NCBI GenBank assembly: GCA_018828125.1
Contig: JAHJWB010000016.1
Location: 124,001-188,000 of the forward strand
DNA: 64,000 bases
DNA from: Gammaproteobacteria bacterium
GTDB taxonomy: Bacteria; Pseudomonadota; Gammaproteobacteria; Burkholderiales; Burkholderiaceae_C
Direction: 5' to 3'
Made by a program: the position numbers and the translations under genes. The number at the start of each line of letters is the position of its first letter. Position 1 is the stretch's first letter. Below the pieces are notes generated by a model, which worked only from the letters and a program-made list of their open reading frames with translations, searched no databases and was not told where the DNA came from. Positions 35,263 to 43,892 of this stretch are shown here, piece after piece.

Positions 35263-36185
35263 ACAGCCCCGGAACCCAGCCGGTATCGACCTGGATCGGA
35301 GAATTCGTCTTGCTGGCAGCGTTGTGGGGTGCGTCGTTTCTGTTCATGCGCCTGGGCGCCGCAGAGTTCGGCCCCTTGCCCATGGTGGGCCTGCGCGTGG
35401 GGCTGGCCACCGTGTTCCTGTGGCCCATCATGATGCGACAGGGGCATTTGCCCGCCTTGCGCGCGCACTGGCGGCCCGTCATGCTGGCCGGAATTCTCAA
35501 TTCGGCCATTCCGTTCGCGCTGTTTGCCTGGGCGGTGATGCACATCCAGACGGGGCTGACCTCCATCCTGAACGCCACGGTGCCATTGTTTGGTGCATTG
35601 GTGGCCTGGGTCTGGCTGGGTGACCGCATCAACCGCCTGCGGTGGGTGGGCCTGGCGCTGGGATTTGTGGGTGTCGCCCTGCTGGCGTGGCGGGCCCCTG
35701 CGGGTACGGGGTTCAAAACGGACCACGCCCACTGGGCCATTGCCGCGTGCCTGTTGGCATCGGGGTTTTATGGGCTGTCCGCCAGTTTTACGCGGCGCTA
35801 CCTCACGGGCATCCCGCCACTGGCCACCGCCGCCGGCAGCCAGCTGGGTGCAACCCTGGGGATGGCGCTGCCAACGGTGTTGCTGTGGCCCGCAAAAATG
35901 CCCGGCCCCGTCGCCTGGGCCGCCATTGCTGCCATTGCCGTGTTGTGCACGGGCATTGCCTACATCCTGTACTTCCGGCTGATTGCGCACGCGGGGCCGA
36001 GCCGTGCATTGGCCGTCACCTTCATCACTCCCGTCTTTGCGGTGTTTTACGGCACGCTGTTTTTGGGCGAAGTCGTCACGCCCTGGATGATTGGTTGCGC
36101 ATTGGTCATCGTGTGCGGCACGATGTTGTCAACCGGACTTATCCGGGCGCGGCAGGCCCGCGCCACCCCTGCAGAACGGGCCTAA
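35259..36185 (+). CDS. EamA/DMT-superfamily transporter
   Basis: The 308-residue membrane protein has about ten hydrophobic helices in two EamA repeats. The first has LLAALWGASFLFMRLGA and MVGLRVGLATVFLW, with WVWLGDRINRLRWVGLALGFVGVALL; the second ends FLGEVVTPWMIGCALVIVCG. Family members export metabolites or amino acids. Translational coupling to ogt is by a four-base overlap, but the functional link is unclear. Confidence 0.9.
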   Translation: MNSPGTQPVSTWIGEFVLLAALWGASFLFMRLGAAEFGPLPMVGLRVGLATVFLWPIMMRQGHLPALRAHWRPVMLAGILNSAIPFALFAWAVMHIQTGLTSILNATVPLFGALVAWVWLGDRINRLRWVGLALGFVGVALLAWRAPAGTGFKTDHAHWAIAACLLASGFYGLSASFTRRYLTGIPPLATAAGSQLGATLGMALPTVLLWPAKMPGPVAWAAIAAIAVLCTGIAYILYFRLIAHAGPSRALAVTFITPVFAVFYGTLFLGEVVTPWMIGCALVIVCGTMLSTGLIRARQARATPAERA

Positions 36186-36339
36186 ACTCGGCGGATGGGT
36201 TCTACACCGGGCTTTTGCGATCTGACCAAGTCCGTTAACGGCAGGGAGAGCGGCATTTTTGCCGGGAGGCGGTGCCGCCGCCTCTGCATCACACCACGAG
36301 GGACGACGCCGCCTCTACCCACTGCGCAGGGGCGCTCTC

Positions 36340-39300
36340 GTGGGTAACAACACGCTTTTGGCGGGCACAGCGCTCATGTCGCTGCTGCTGGTACTGTCTT
36401 GGCTGCCCCCAAATGAGCTGCTACACCCCTCTCGCCGCACTTCGCTGTGGGTAGGATTGGCGGGCGGGATAGTTTCTGTAGTCGCCTTCGAGGCTCTGCA
36501 ATGGAACGCCCCTGAGCTACGGGTGGTAGCGTACCCCACGGCCACCGCTTTCATCGCACTCTTTTTCGGCGGCCCGACGGCCATCGTGGCGGCGCTCTTT
36601 GCCTTTGCCGCAGTGTTGCGGACCGGCGCATCGGCTGCACTGCCTGCCATCGCAGTGCTGGGTGTGGCCATTGCGCTCGGCTGCATGTGGCGCATTGGCG
36701 GCAAGCACAAACGCTTTCCAGACTGGGCCCGTCTCGCCGGTCTGACGCTGACCTTGCCCCTGGCGGTCGCTGCCTGCCTCTGGCTGATTGACAACACGAC
36801 GGACCACACAATGCCCTGGCACCACGGCGCCGGAGTGCTCATGCTGGGGGTCGGCTGGTTCATCCTGGCAAGCAAGGCACGGTCAGAACTTGCGCGAGCC
36901 GACATTCAGCAAGCGCTGAAAGAACAGGAACAGCACCTGCGCCTCGCACTGGACTCCCTGGGCGGCGGGCGCTGGGAATGGGACGTGACCCACCGCGCAT
37001 TCCGTTGTTTCGGCGTGTTTTACGAGACCTTCGGCATCACCGCTTCAGACTCAGGCGCACCCGATTTGTGGCAGCGTTGGTACGCGCTGCGCCACCCGCA
37101 GGACGTAGAACGCAACGCCACAAAGCTTGGCCGGGCCATGGACGGGCTGGAAGAAACCTACGAGGCCGAGTTTCGGGTGATGGACACCCGGGGGCAGTGG
37201 CGCTGGCTGATGTCGCGCGGCACCGTGGCACGGCGCGATGCGCAGGGTCGCCCCACGGCGCTGATTGGCATGGACGTCGACATCACCGCCCACCGCGAGG
37301 CTGAAAACGCGCTGCGGTCGTCCGAAGCCAAATACACCACGTTCTATCAAACGCTGCCCGACCCGGCCGGCATCTCCCGTATCACCGACGGGCGCTACAT
37401 CGACGTGAACCCCGCGTTCTGCAAGGTGTTGCGGATGCAGCGCGAACAGGTCATAGGCCGCACGTCCACCGAACTACAGATCTGGGCGTCCGAGCACGAG
37501 CGCACGCGCCTGGTAGAGACGTTTCGCCGCGACGGCAAGGTAGACCGCCTGCCGCTGGTGGCCCAGAGCCAGGGGGTTCGCATCCCGGGGTTGATGTCGG
37601 CACGCTCCGTGCTTATCGATGGTGAAAACTGTTTTGTTTTCGTTTTCCACGATATGACCGAAGCCCAACGCACCAGTGACGAACTGCGGGCCCTGAACAG
37701 CCTGCTGCAGCAGGCAGGCCGACTGGCCCGGCTCGGCGCGTGGGAAGACCAGCGTGGCAAAGGTCTTGTTTACTGGTCCGACGTGTGTTTTGACATCCAC
37801 GGTCTGGCCCTGGGCTCCGCCCTGCCCGCCGACTACATTGACCGCCTGGTGGCGCCCGCCTACCGCGAGCAACTGCGCAACAACTTCCGTCTGAGCATCC
37901 TGGAGCGCCGCGAGTGGAGCATGGAGATCGAGGTGCAGCACGCCGACGGGCGGCTGGTGTGGGTGCGGGCCATGGGCGAACCCGTGATCGAAAACGGCCG
38001 CGTCACCCGCGTGCGGGGCGTGATGCAGGACATTGACGAAGCCAAACGCTCCGAGCAGCGGCTGCGCCAGTCTGAAGACCGGTTTTCGCGCATCTTTCAC
38101 CTCATGCCCTACCCCATGGGCCTGTCGCACCGCCGCGATGGCCGGTATGTAGACATCAACCCCGCCTGGGTGGAGATGCTGGGAATCCCACGCGAAGAGG
38201 CCATTGGCCGCACCGCCGTGGAGATGGGCATCTTTACCGCTGACGACCGTCTGCGCCTCATCGAAGCCGCAGAGCGCGGCGGCAACAATCTCAGCGGCCA
38301 CGAAGTGACACTGCACGTGCGGGGCGGCCCTCCCCGCACAGTGCTGCAGTCCATGCGGGCCACCGAGTTTGATGGCGAACCCTGCTGGCTGTTTTCGGTG
38401 CACGACATCACCGACCGCAAACGCAACGAGCTACAGGTGCGCGAGCGTGAAGAGCTGCTGTCGCTCACCATTTCGGCGGCATCGCTGGGGTTGTGGGACT
38501 GGAACCTGCAGACCGGCACCGTCACCGGCGACAGCCGCTGGCGCGACATGCGCGGCCTGCCACCGTCCGACAACCCCCTGGCGCCCACGCTGTGGACCAG
38601 CGCCATCGCGCCCGAAGACATCAGCCGCATCACCGACGAACTGGCGCGCCACACCGCCCACCCGGGCACGCCGTTTGATGCCACCTGCCAGTTCAACCAG
38701 AGCGGCGACGCCGTGCGCTGGGTGCGCAACCTGGGCAAGATCGTCAGCGTGGACAGCATGGGCCGGCCCGAACGTATGCTGGGCGTCGCCATCGACGTCA
38801 CCCCGCAGCGTGAACAAGAAGTGTTGCTGCAGCGACTGGCACTGTTTGACGCCCTCACCGGCCTACCCAACCGCGTGCTGCTGGCCCGCAAGCTGCAAGA
38901 ATGCATGGCCTTGGCACGCACCCGGAACACCCTGCTGGGGGTGGCCTACCTTGATCTGGATGGATTCAAACCCGTGAACGATCGCCTGGGCCACGGCGCC
39001 GGCGACCGACTGCTGGTGGTGGTGGCCGGGCGCCTGACCCGCGCCCTGCGGCCGCTGGACACCGTGGCGCGTTTGGGCGGTGACGAGTTTGTGATCCTCA
39101 TGCCCGAACTCGAATCCATCGACGAATGCGAACGCATGCTGCACCGCCTGATGGAAAGTATCTCGGCCCCCTACACCCTCGATACCGAGCGCGTGGTGGT
39201 CACGGCCAGCATTGGCTACACGGTGTTTCCGCTGGACGAAGCCGATGCCGACACCTTGTTGCGCCACGCCGACCAGGCGATGTACGCTGCCAAACAGGCG

Positions 39301-40155
39301 GGCCGCAACCGTTTTCACCAGTTCGATGCTGCCCAGGAGCGCGCGCTGCAACTGCTACGCGAGCAGGGCCGCTATATTCGCGACGCGCTGGCCGACCGCC
39401 AGTTCATGCTGTACCTGCAACCCAAGGTGGACATGAAAGGCGGCATGGTGGTGGGCGCCGAAGCCCTGGCGCGCTGGCAGCACCCCGAGCGGGGCGTCGT
39501 GTCGCCCGGCGAGTTTCTGCCGCTGATGGAAGGCACCGAACTGGAAATCGGCTTTGGCGAATGGGTAGTGGACGCGGCCCTGGTCATCCTGGAGCAACTG
39601 CAACACCGCGGCATGCCCATGCCGGTCAGCGTGAACATCGCGGCGCAGCAACTGCAACACCCCGGTTTTGCCGACTGGATGGCCCAGTGCCTGGCCCGCC
39701 ACCCTAGCGTGGCCGCGCACATGGTGGAGATCGAAATCACCGAAAGCGCCGCCCTGTACGACCTGGCTGCGGTGGCGGGGGCCCTGACCGAACTGCGAGC
39801 CCTGGGCGTCAGCGTGTCGCTGGACGACTTTGGCACCGGCTACTCCTCACTGACCTACCTGCGCCGCCTGCCGATGGACACGCTCAAGATCGACCAGAGT
39901 TTTGTGAACGGCATGATGGGCGACCCCGGCGACCTGGCCATCGTGCAAGGCGTAATTGGCCTGGCCCGGTCATTCGGCTACCGCGTGATCGCCGAGGGCG
40001 TGGAAACCGTGGAGCAAGGGCAGATGCTGCTGCAACTGGGGTGCACGCAGGCGCAGGGATACTGCATAGCGCGGCCAATGCCCGTGGATGACTTTGTGCC
40101 GTGGACGGAGAAATGGCAACCGCCGGTGGGGTGGCATCGGCAGCGGCCGGTGTGA
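36340..40155 (+). CDS. Multi-PAS GGDEF-EAL c-di-GMP signalling protein with membrane sensor
   Basis: I start this 1271-residue protein at the GTG at 36340, which has AGGGG seven bases upstream; a TTG at 36259 is also open. Five or six N-terminal helices (about 1-165) are followed by roughly five PAS/PAC modules (about 185-830). The diguanylate cyclase domain has RLGGDEF near residue 910 and an RPLD inhibitory site five residues before GGDEF. The phosphodiesterase domain has GAEALARW near 1040, EITES, DDFGTGYSSL, LKIDQSFV and EGVET. Both catalytic sites look intact, so it may switch between making and breaking c-di-GMP according to PAS input. Confidence 0.92.
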   Translation: MGNNTLLAGTALMSLLLVLSWLPPNELLHPSRRTSLWVGLAGGIVSVVAFEALQWNAPELRVVAYPTATAFIALFFGGPTAIVAALFAFAAVLRTGASAALPAIAVLGVAIALGCMWRIGGKHKRFPDWARLAGLTLTLPLAVAACLWLIDNTTDHTMPWHHGAGVLMLGVGWFILASKARSELARADIQQALKEQEQHLRLALDSLGGGRWEWDVTHRAFRCFGVFYETFGITASDSGAPDLWQRWYALRHPQDVERNATKLGRAMDGLEETYEAEFRVMDTRGQWRWLMSRGTVARRDAQGRPTALIGMDVDITAHREAENALRSSEAKYTTFYQTLPDPAGISRITDGRYIDVNPAFCKVLRMQREQVIGRTSTELQIWASEHERTRLVETFRRDGKVDRLPLVAQSQGVRIPGLMSARSVLIDGENCFVFVFHDMTEAQRTSDELRALNSLLQQAGRLARLGAWEDQRGKGLVYWSDVCFDIHGLALGSALPADYIDRLVAPAYREQLRNNFRLSILERREWSMEIEVQHADGRLVWVRAMGEPVIENGRVTRVRGVMQDIDEAKRSEQRLRQSEDRFSRIFHLMPYPMGLSHRRDGRYVDINPAWVEMLGIPREEAIGRTAVEMGIFTADDRLRLIEAAERGGNNLSGHEVTLHVRGGPPRTVLQSMRATEFDGEPCWLFSVHDITDRKRNELQVREREELLSLTISAASLGLWDWNLQTGTVTGDSRWRDMRGLPPSDNPLAPTLWTSAIAPEDISRITDELARHTAHPGTPFDATCQFNQSGDAVRWVRNLGKIVSVDSMGRPERMLGVAIDVTPQREQEVLLQRLALFDALTGLPNRVLLARKLQECMALARTRNTLLGVAYLDLDGFKPVNDRLGHGAGDRLLVVVAGRLTRALRPLDTVARLGGDEFVILMPELESIDECERMLHRLMESISAPYTLDTERVVVTASIGYTVFPLDEADADTLLRHADQAMYAAKQAGRNRFHQFDAAQERALQLLREQGRYIRDALADRQFMLYLQPKVDMKGGMVVGAEALARWQHPERGVVSPGEFLPLMEGTELEIGFGEWVVDAALVILEQLQHRGMPMPVSVNIAAQQLQHPGFADWMAQCLARHPSVAAHMVEIEITESAALYDLAAVAGALTELRALGVSVSLDDFGTGYSSLTYLRRLPMDTLKIDQSFVNGMMGDPGDLAIVQGVIGLARSFGYRVIAEGVETVEQGQMLLQLGCTQAQGYCIARPMPVDDFVPWTEKWQPPVGWHRQRPV

Positions 40156-40157
40156 AT

Positions 40158-40220
40158 TTGAATGGAAACAGGCTCTAGCGCTTATTCAGAAAGCGCTAGC
40201 AGCTATCTTTTTTATATCAA
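40158..40220. repeat. Dispersed palindromic element, copy 5
   Basis: The core CTAGCGCTT (40175-40183)/AAGCGCTAG (40191-40199) has flanks TTGAATGGAAACAGG and AGCTATCTTTTTTATATC. It lies between the GGDEF-EAL stop and the GNAT start. Upstream in-frame codons of the GNAT gene would read through it, which is one reason for the later start. Confidence 0.85.
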
Positions 40221-40251
40221 TCTGCATTTCCGCGTCCCTTTAACACCGCCC

Positions 40252-40698
40252 ATGAATATTCGGAAACTTCATGCCCACGAACTGATGCAGTTGCTCGACC
40301 TCTACAAGCACCTGCACGAACACGACGACCCGCTGCCTTCTGCGTCTGCGGTAGAAGCCGTTTGGGCTGAAGTGCTTGCGAATCCGCGCATCCAGTACCT
40401 CGGAGCTTATGTTGATGGCGCACTGGTTTCAACCTGCACCCTCACTGTGGTCCCGAATCTCACGCGCGCCTGCCGACCGTACGGTGTCATCGAAAACGTG
40501 GTCACGCACCCGACGTACCGTGGCCAGGGGTGGGGGCAAGCCATCCTGAAACACGCGCTCGACCAAGCCCGGCAGCAGCACTGCTACAAGGTCATGCTCA
40601 TGACCGGCAGAAGGGATGAAACCACACTGCAGTTCTATGAGAAAGCTGGGTTTGACCGGCGCGGCAAACAGGCTTTCGTTGCCAAATTAGCAACTTAG
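40252..40698 (+). CDS. GNAT-family N-acetyltransferase
   Basis: The 148-residue protein has the GNAT acetyl-CoA motif VVTHPTYRGQGWGQAIL (about 84-100) and the C-terminal LQFYEKAGFDR. The ATG at 40252 is preferred because the frame upstream is repeat sequence. It is convergent with prpE. The acetyl acceptor (small molecule or protein) is unknown. Confidence 0.88.
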   Translation: MNIRKLHAHELMQLLDLYKHLHEHDDPLPSASAVEAVWAEVLANPRIQYLGAYVDGALVSTCTLTVVPNLTRACRPYGVIENVVTHPTYRGQGWGQAILKHALDQARQQHCYKVMLMTGRRDETTLQFYEKAGFDRRGKQAFVAKLAT

Positions 40699-40740
40699 CC
40701 CGTGCCTGTTATTACTGGGCCCCGCCGCCTGCAGACTCGG

Positions 40741-42633
40741 CTACCCCACCAAATCCTTGACCTGCTGCAGCGCAGCCGGGTCCTCCATCGTCGTCAGATC
40801 CCCCGGATCGCGCCGCTCGGCTACGGCCTGCAAGGCGCGGCGCAGCAGCTTGCCGCTGCGGGTCTTGGGTAGTACGGTCACAAAGTACACACGCGATGGC
40901 CGGGCCACGGCGCCCAGCTGGCTGTCCACCTGTTTCATCACCTCGCCTTCCAACTTGAGGCGCGCGGCGTCGGAATCGAGCCCAGAAGCATCGCGCGCCA
41001 CCGCAAACGCCATCGCCACCTGGCCCTTCAGGCTGTCGGCCACACCCACCACAGCCACTTCGGCGATGTTGGGGTGCGAAGCAATGCTTTCCTCGATCTC
41101 GCGGGTGCCCAGGCGGTGGCCGGCGACGTTGATCACGTCGTCGGTGCGGCCCAGGATGAAGTGGTAGCCGTCGGCGTCGCGAATGCCCCAGTCGAAGGTG
41201 CTGTAGATCAGGCGACCGGGAATGCTCTTCCAGTAGGTGTTCACAAAACGCGCATCGTCGCGCCACACGGTCTGCATGCAGCCGGGGGGCAGCGGGCCTT
41301 CGATGGCGACCACGCCCTTCTGGTTGGGCGCCGTCAGCTCTTCGCCGTTGCTCTCGTCGATCAGCTTGACGTGGTAGCCGTACATGGCCTTTCCAGGGCT
41401 GCCGAAGCGCGTGGTTTGCTGCTCCACGCCATTGGCCAGGGTCAGGATGGGCCAGCCGGTTTCAGTCTGCCAGTAGTTGTCGATGATTGGGACCTGCAGG
41501 GCGTCGCTGATCCATTGCGCCGTGGGCTCGTCCAGCGGTTCGCCCGCCAGCCACAGGGCCTTGAGGGTCTGGACGTGGTACTTCCTGAGCCAGCTCGCAT
41601 CCTGCTTCTTGAGCACTCGCACCGCCGTGGGGGCCGAGAACATGTGGGTGACCTTGTACTTCTCCACAATGCTCCACCACACACCCGCATCGGGACGTGT
41701 GGGCAAGCCTTCGTACATGATGGTTGTCATGCCTGCGATCAGCGGGCCGTAGACGATGTAGCTGTGGCCCACCACCCAGCCGATGTCGCTGGTGGCAAAG
41801 TACACGTCGCCCGCCTTGGCATCGAAGATGTGCTTCATGCTCGCGGCCAACGCCACGGTGTAGCCGCCCGTGTCGCGCTGCACTCCCTTGGGCTTGCCGG
41901 TGGTGCCGCTGGTGTACAGGGTGTAGCTGGGGTGGGTGGACTCGACCCATTCGCAGGGCACCACCGTGTGCAGGTGCTGTTCGCGCAGGGCCGTCCAGTC
42001 GTGGTCGCGCCCCGGCTGGAGGTGCATGGGCGCCAAGCCCCGGTTGATCATCAACACGGCGGCGGGCTTGTGTTTGGACAGCGCAATGGCTTCGTCCAGC
42101 AGCGGCTTGTACGGCACCACCTTGCCTCCGCGCGATCCGGCATCGGCACTGACCACGGCCACGGGTTCGGCATCTTCAATGCGCGACGCGAGCGAGCCCG
42201 ATGCAAACCCGCCAAACACCACAGAGTGCAGCGCGCCAATGCGCACGCAGGCCAGCATGGCAAACGCGGCCTCGGCAATCATGGGCATGTAGATGAGCAC
42301 GCGGTCGCCTTTCTTCACCCCCAGGCTTTGAAGCACGGCCGCCATGCGCTGCACCTCGGCGTGCAGCTCGGCAAAGCTGTAGCTGCGCTCACTGTCGGTT
42401 TCAGTGGAGATCGCCACCAGAGCGGGCTGGCTGGCACGCGTGGCCAGGTGCCGGTCCACCGCGTTATGGCACAGGTTGGTGGTGCCACCCACAAACCATT
42501 TGGCAAACGGCGGGTTGCTGTAGTCGCACACCTGCCGGGGGGGGGTGTGCCAGTCAATCAGCTGGGCCTGCTCGCTCCAGAAGGCGTCGGGCTGGTCGAT
42601 GGACTGGCGGTAGAAATCAGCGTAGGCGGTCAT
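40741..42633 (-). CDS. prpE: Propionyl-CoA synthetase
   Basis: The 630-residue adenylate-forming enzyme activates propionate to propionyl-CoA for the methylcitrate cycle or related routes. Signatures are DFYRQSIDQPDAFW at the N-terminus, YTSGTTGKPKGVQRDTGGY (about 245-263), WQTETGWP, GRTDDVINVAGHRLGT and the acetyl-lysine-site motif PKTRSGKLLRR near the C-terminus. These match PrpE rather than Acs. GAGGAG lies ten bases before the ATG at 42633. It stands alone here; no prpB, prpC or prpD is adjacent. Confidence 0.93.
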   Translation of the reverse strand: MTAYADFYRQSIDQPDAFWSEQAQLIDWHTPPRQVCDYSNPPFAKWFVGGTTNLCHNAVDRHLATRASQPALVAISTETDSERSYSFAELHAEVQRMAAVLQSLGVKKGDRVLIYMPMIAEAAFAMLACVRIGALHSVVFGGFASGSLASRIEDAEPVAVVSADAGSRGGKVVPYKPLLDEAIALSKHKPAAVLMINRGLAPMHLQPGRDHDWTALREQHLHTVVPCEWVESTHPSYTLYTSGTTGKPKGVQRDTGGYTVALAASMKHIFDAKAGDVYFATSDIGWVVGHSYIVYGPLIAGMTTIMYEGLPTRPDAGVWWSIVEKYKVTHMFSAPTAVRVLKKQDASWLRKYHVQTLKALWLAGEPLDEPTAQWISDALQVPIIDNYWQTETGWPILTLANGVEQQTTRFGSPGKAMYGYHVKLIDESNGEELTAPNQKGVVAIEGPLPPGCMQTVWRDDARFVNTYWKSIPGRLIYSTFDWGIRDADGYHFILGRTDDVINVAGHRLGTREIEESIASHPNIAEVAVVGVADSLKGQVAMAFAVARDASGLDSDAARLKLEGEVMKQVDSQLGAVARPSRVYFVTVLPKTRSGKLLRRALQAVAERRDPGDLTTMEDPAALQQVKDLVG

Positions 42634-42662
42634 TGTGTGGGGTCTCCTCAGCAACTCTCTCG

Positions 42663-42705
42663 CCTGCCAGGCTGGCAGGTTTTGAATTCATAATTATTCA
42701 TAACG
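42663..42705. promoter_or_regulatory. Palindrome and direct repeat upstream of prpE
   Basis: CCTGCCAG-G-CTGGCAGG (42663-42679) is a perfect 8+1+8 inverted repeat 30 bases before the prpE start. Just beyond it ATTCATAATT/ATTCATAACG (42686-42705) is a tandem 10-bp repeat. They are the most regular sequences in the 290-bp gap to chrB and could be operator and promoter elements for prpE. No regulator is assigned. Confidence 0.4.
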
Positions 42706-42884
42706 GGCTTTCGGCAAGCTGACGCAGGCTTTTCATAGCCTCCAATCAAATCCGGCGTGGCGCTGTTAGCCGCGCGATGCCTGCAGAGGCTTTGTTTGTC
42801 ACCCGCGTGCCCCTCCAGCCCATGCGCTCGCTTGTATGTCGTGAAGTACCGGCATGCAAGGCATTTCTAGCATCGACAGAAATA

Positions 42885-42898
42885 GAAATATATATTTC
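42885..42898. promoter_or_regulatory. AT-rich palindrome upstream of chrB
   Basis: GAAATATATATTTC is a perfect 14-bp palindrome 26 bases before the chrB ATG, in an AT-rich patch that must contain the promoter. ChrB proteins are chromate-responsive regulators of chr operons that bind a dyad near the promoter, so this is the natural operator candidate. Confidence 0.5.
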
Positions 42899-42923
42899 AT
42901 ACAAAGATGCATATACTTCACTC

Positions 42924-43892
42924 ATGTGGTCCACACTCATCATGACGCTACCCACGCAGCCCAACGCTGTGCGGCTGCGTATCTGGCGCAATCTCAAGGC
43001 ACTGGGCTGTGCCGCGCTGCGCGATGGTGCGTACCTGCTTCCCGAGGAACATGCAGGCCTGCTGGCTCCCATTGCCGCTGAGGTGCGAGAACACGGAGGG
43101 ACGGCCATGCTGTTGACCCTGACCGCCAACGACAGCTCACAGCGCCAGGATATTGAAGCGTTGTTCGACCGCACGGAAGCCTTTACACAATGGCGCGACA
43201 TGGCCACCGCGTTGCAAGCCAAATTGGCACAGCTCGCGGAATCCGAAGCGCGCCGCCGTGTCCGCAGCGTTGCAGAAGCACTGCAGGCGCTGCACCGCAC
43301 CGATTACTACCCGAGCAACGCAGCTGCACAGGCCGATGCCGACCTGGCCGGCCTGCGGCAGGCACTGGACGCCTGCTTCTCGCGGGGGGAACCCGCCGCC
43401 CTGCCCGCCCATGGCATCGCACGCCTTGACACGGCCCAGTTCCAGAACCAGTGCTGGGCCACACGCGCCCGACCCTGGGTAGACCGCCTGGCCTGCGCCT
43501 GGCTGATCCGCCGGTTCGTCGACCCGAGCGCTCGTTTTGTGTGGCTGGCCGATCCGGCATCGCCGCCTGCTGATGTCTTGGGCTTTGACTTTGACGGCGC
43601 CCGGTTTACCCATGTGGGTGCCCTGGTGACCTTCGAGGTGCTTATTGCCAGCTTCGGCCTCGAAGCCGACCCCCGCCTGCAGCGCCTGGCCCGCGCCGTG
43701 CACTACCTGGACACCGGCGGCATGCCCGTGCCCGAAGCCGCCGGGCTGGAGGCCGTGCTGGCCGGCCTGCGCGAAGTGCATGCCAACGACGACGCCCTCA
43801 CCATGGCCGCCGCGCAGGTGTTCGACGCGTTGTATGCCGTGCCACATTCGCTCCCATCCTCTCAGGCTCCGCTGCCACGCGCCACGCCATGA
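42924..43892 (+). CDS. chrB: Chromate resistance regulator ChrB
   Basis: The 322-residue protein starts at the ATG at 42924; homologues begin MW-LL--LPT, matching MWSTLIMTLPTQ. The N-terminal half (about 1-130) has RIWRNLKALGCAALRDGAYLLP, a PaaX-like winged-helix region. The C-terminal ChrB domain (about 170-310) contains RPWVDRLACAWLIRRFVDPSARFVW and HVGALVTFEVLIASF. ChrB senses chromate and regulates the chr operon. chrA overlaps its stop by four bases. Confidence 0.92.
   Translation: MWSTLIMTLPTQPNAVRLRIWRNLKALGCAALRDGAYLLPEEHAGLLAPIAAEVREHGGTAMLLTLTANDSSQRQDIEALFDRTEAFTQWRDMATALQAKLAQLAESEARRRVRSVAEALQALHRTDYYPSNAAAQADADLAGLRQALDACFSRGEPAALPAHGIARLDTAQFQNQCWATRARPWVDRLACAWLIRRFVDPSARFVWLADPASPPADVLGFDFDGARFTHVGALVTFEVLIASFGLEADPRLQRLARAVHYLDTGGMPVPEAAGLEAVLAGLREVHANDDALTMAAAQVFDALYAVPHSLPSSQAPLPRATP

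Noticed and set aside
40741-42633. prpE as part of the 6-21 kb catabolic operon
   Set aside because: It is 20 kb away with unrelated genes between; a metabolic link is possible but not shown by the sequence.
41074-42693. A 539-codon plus-strand frame opposite prpE
   Set aside because: It is a shadow frame; PrpE on the minus strand has all family motifs, and the plus-strand product has none.
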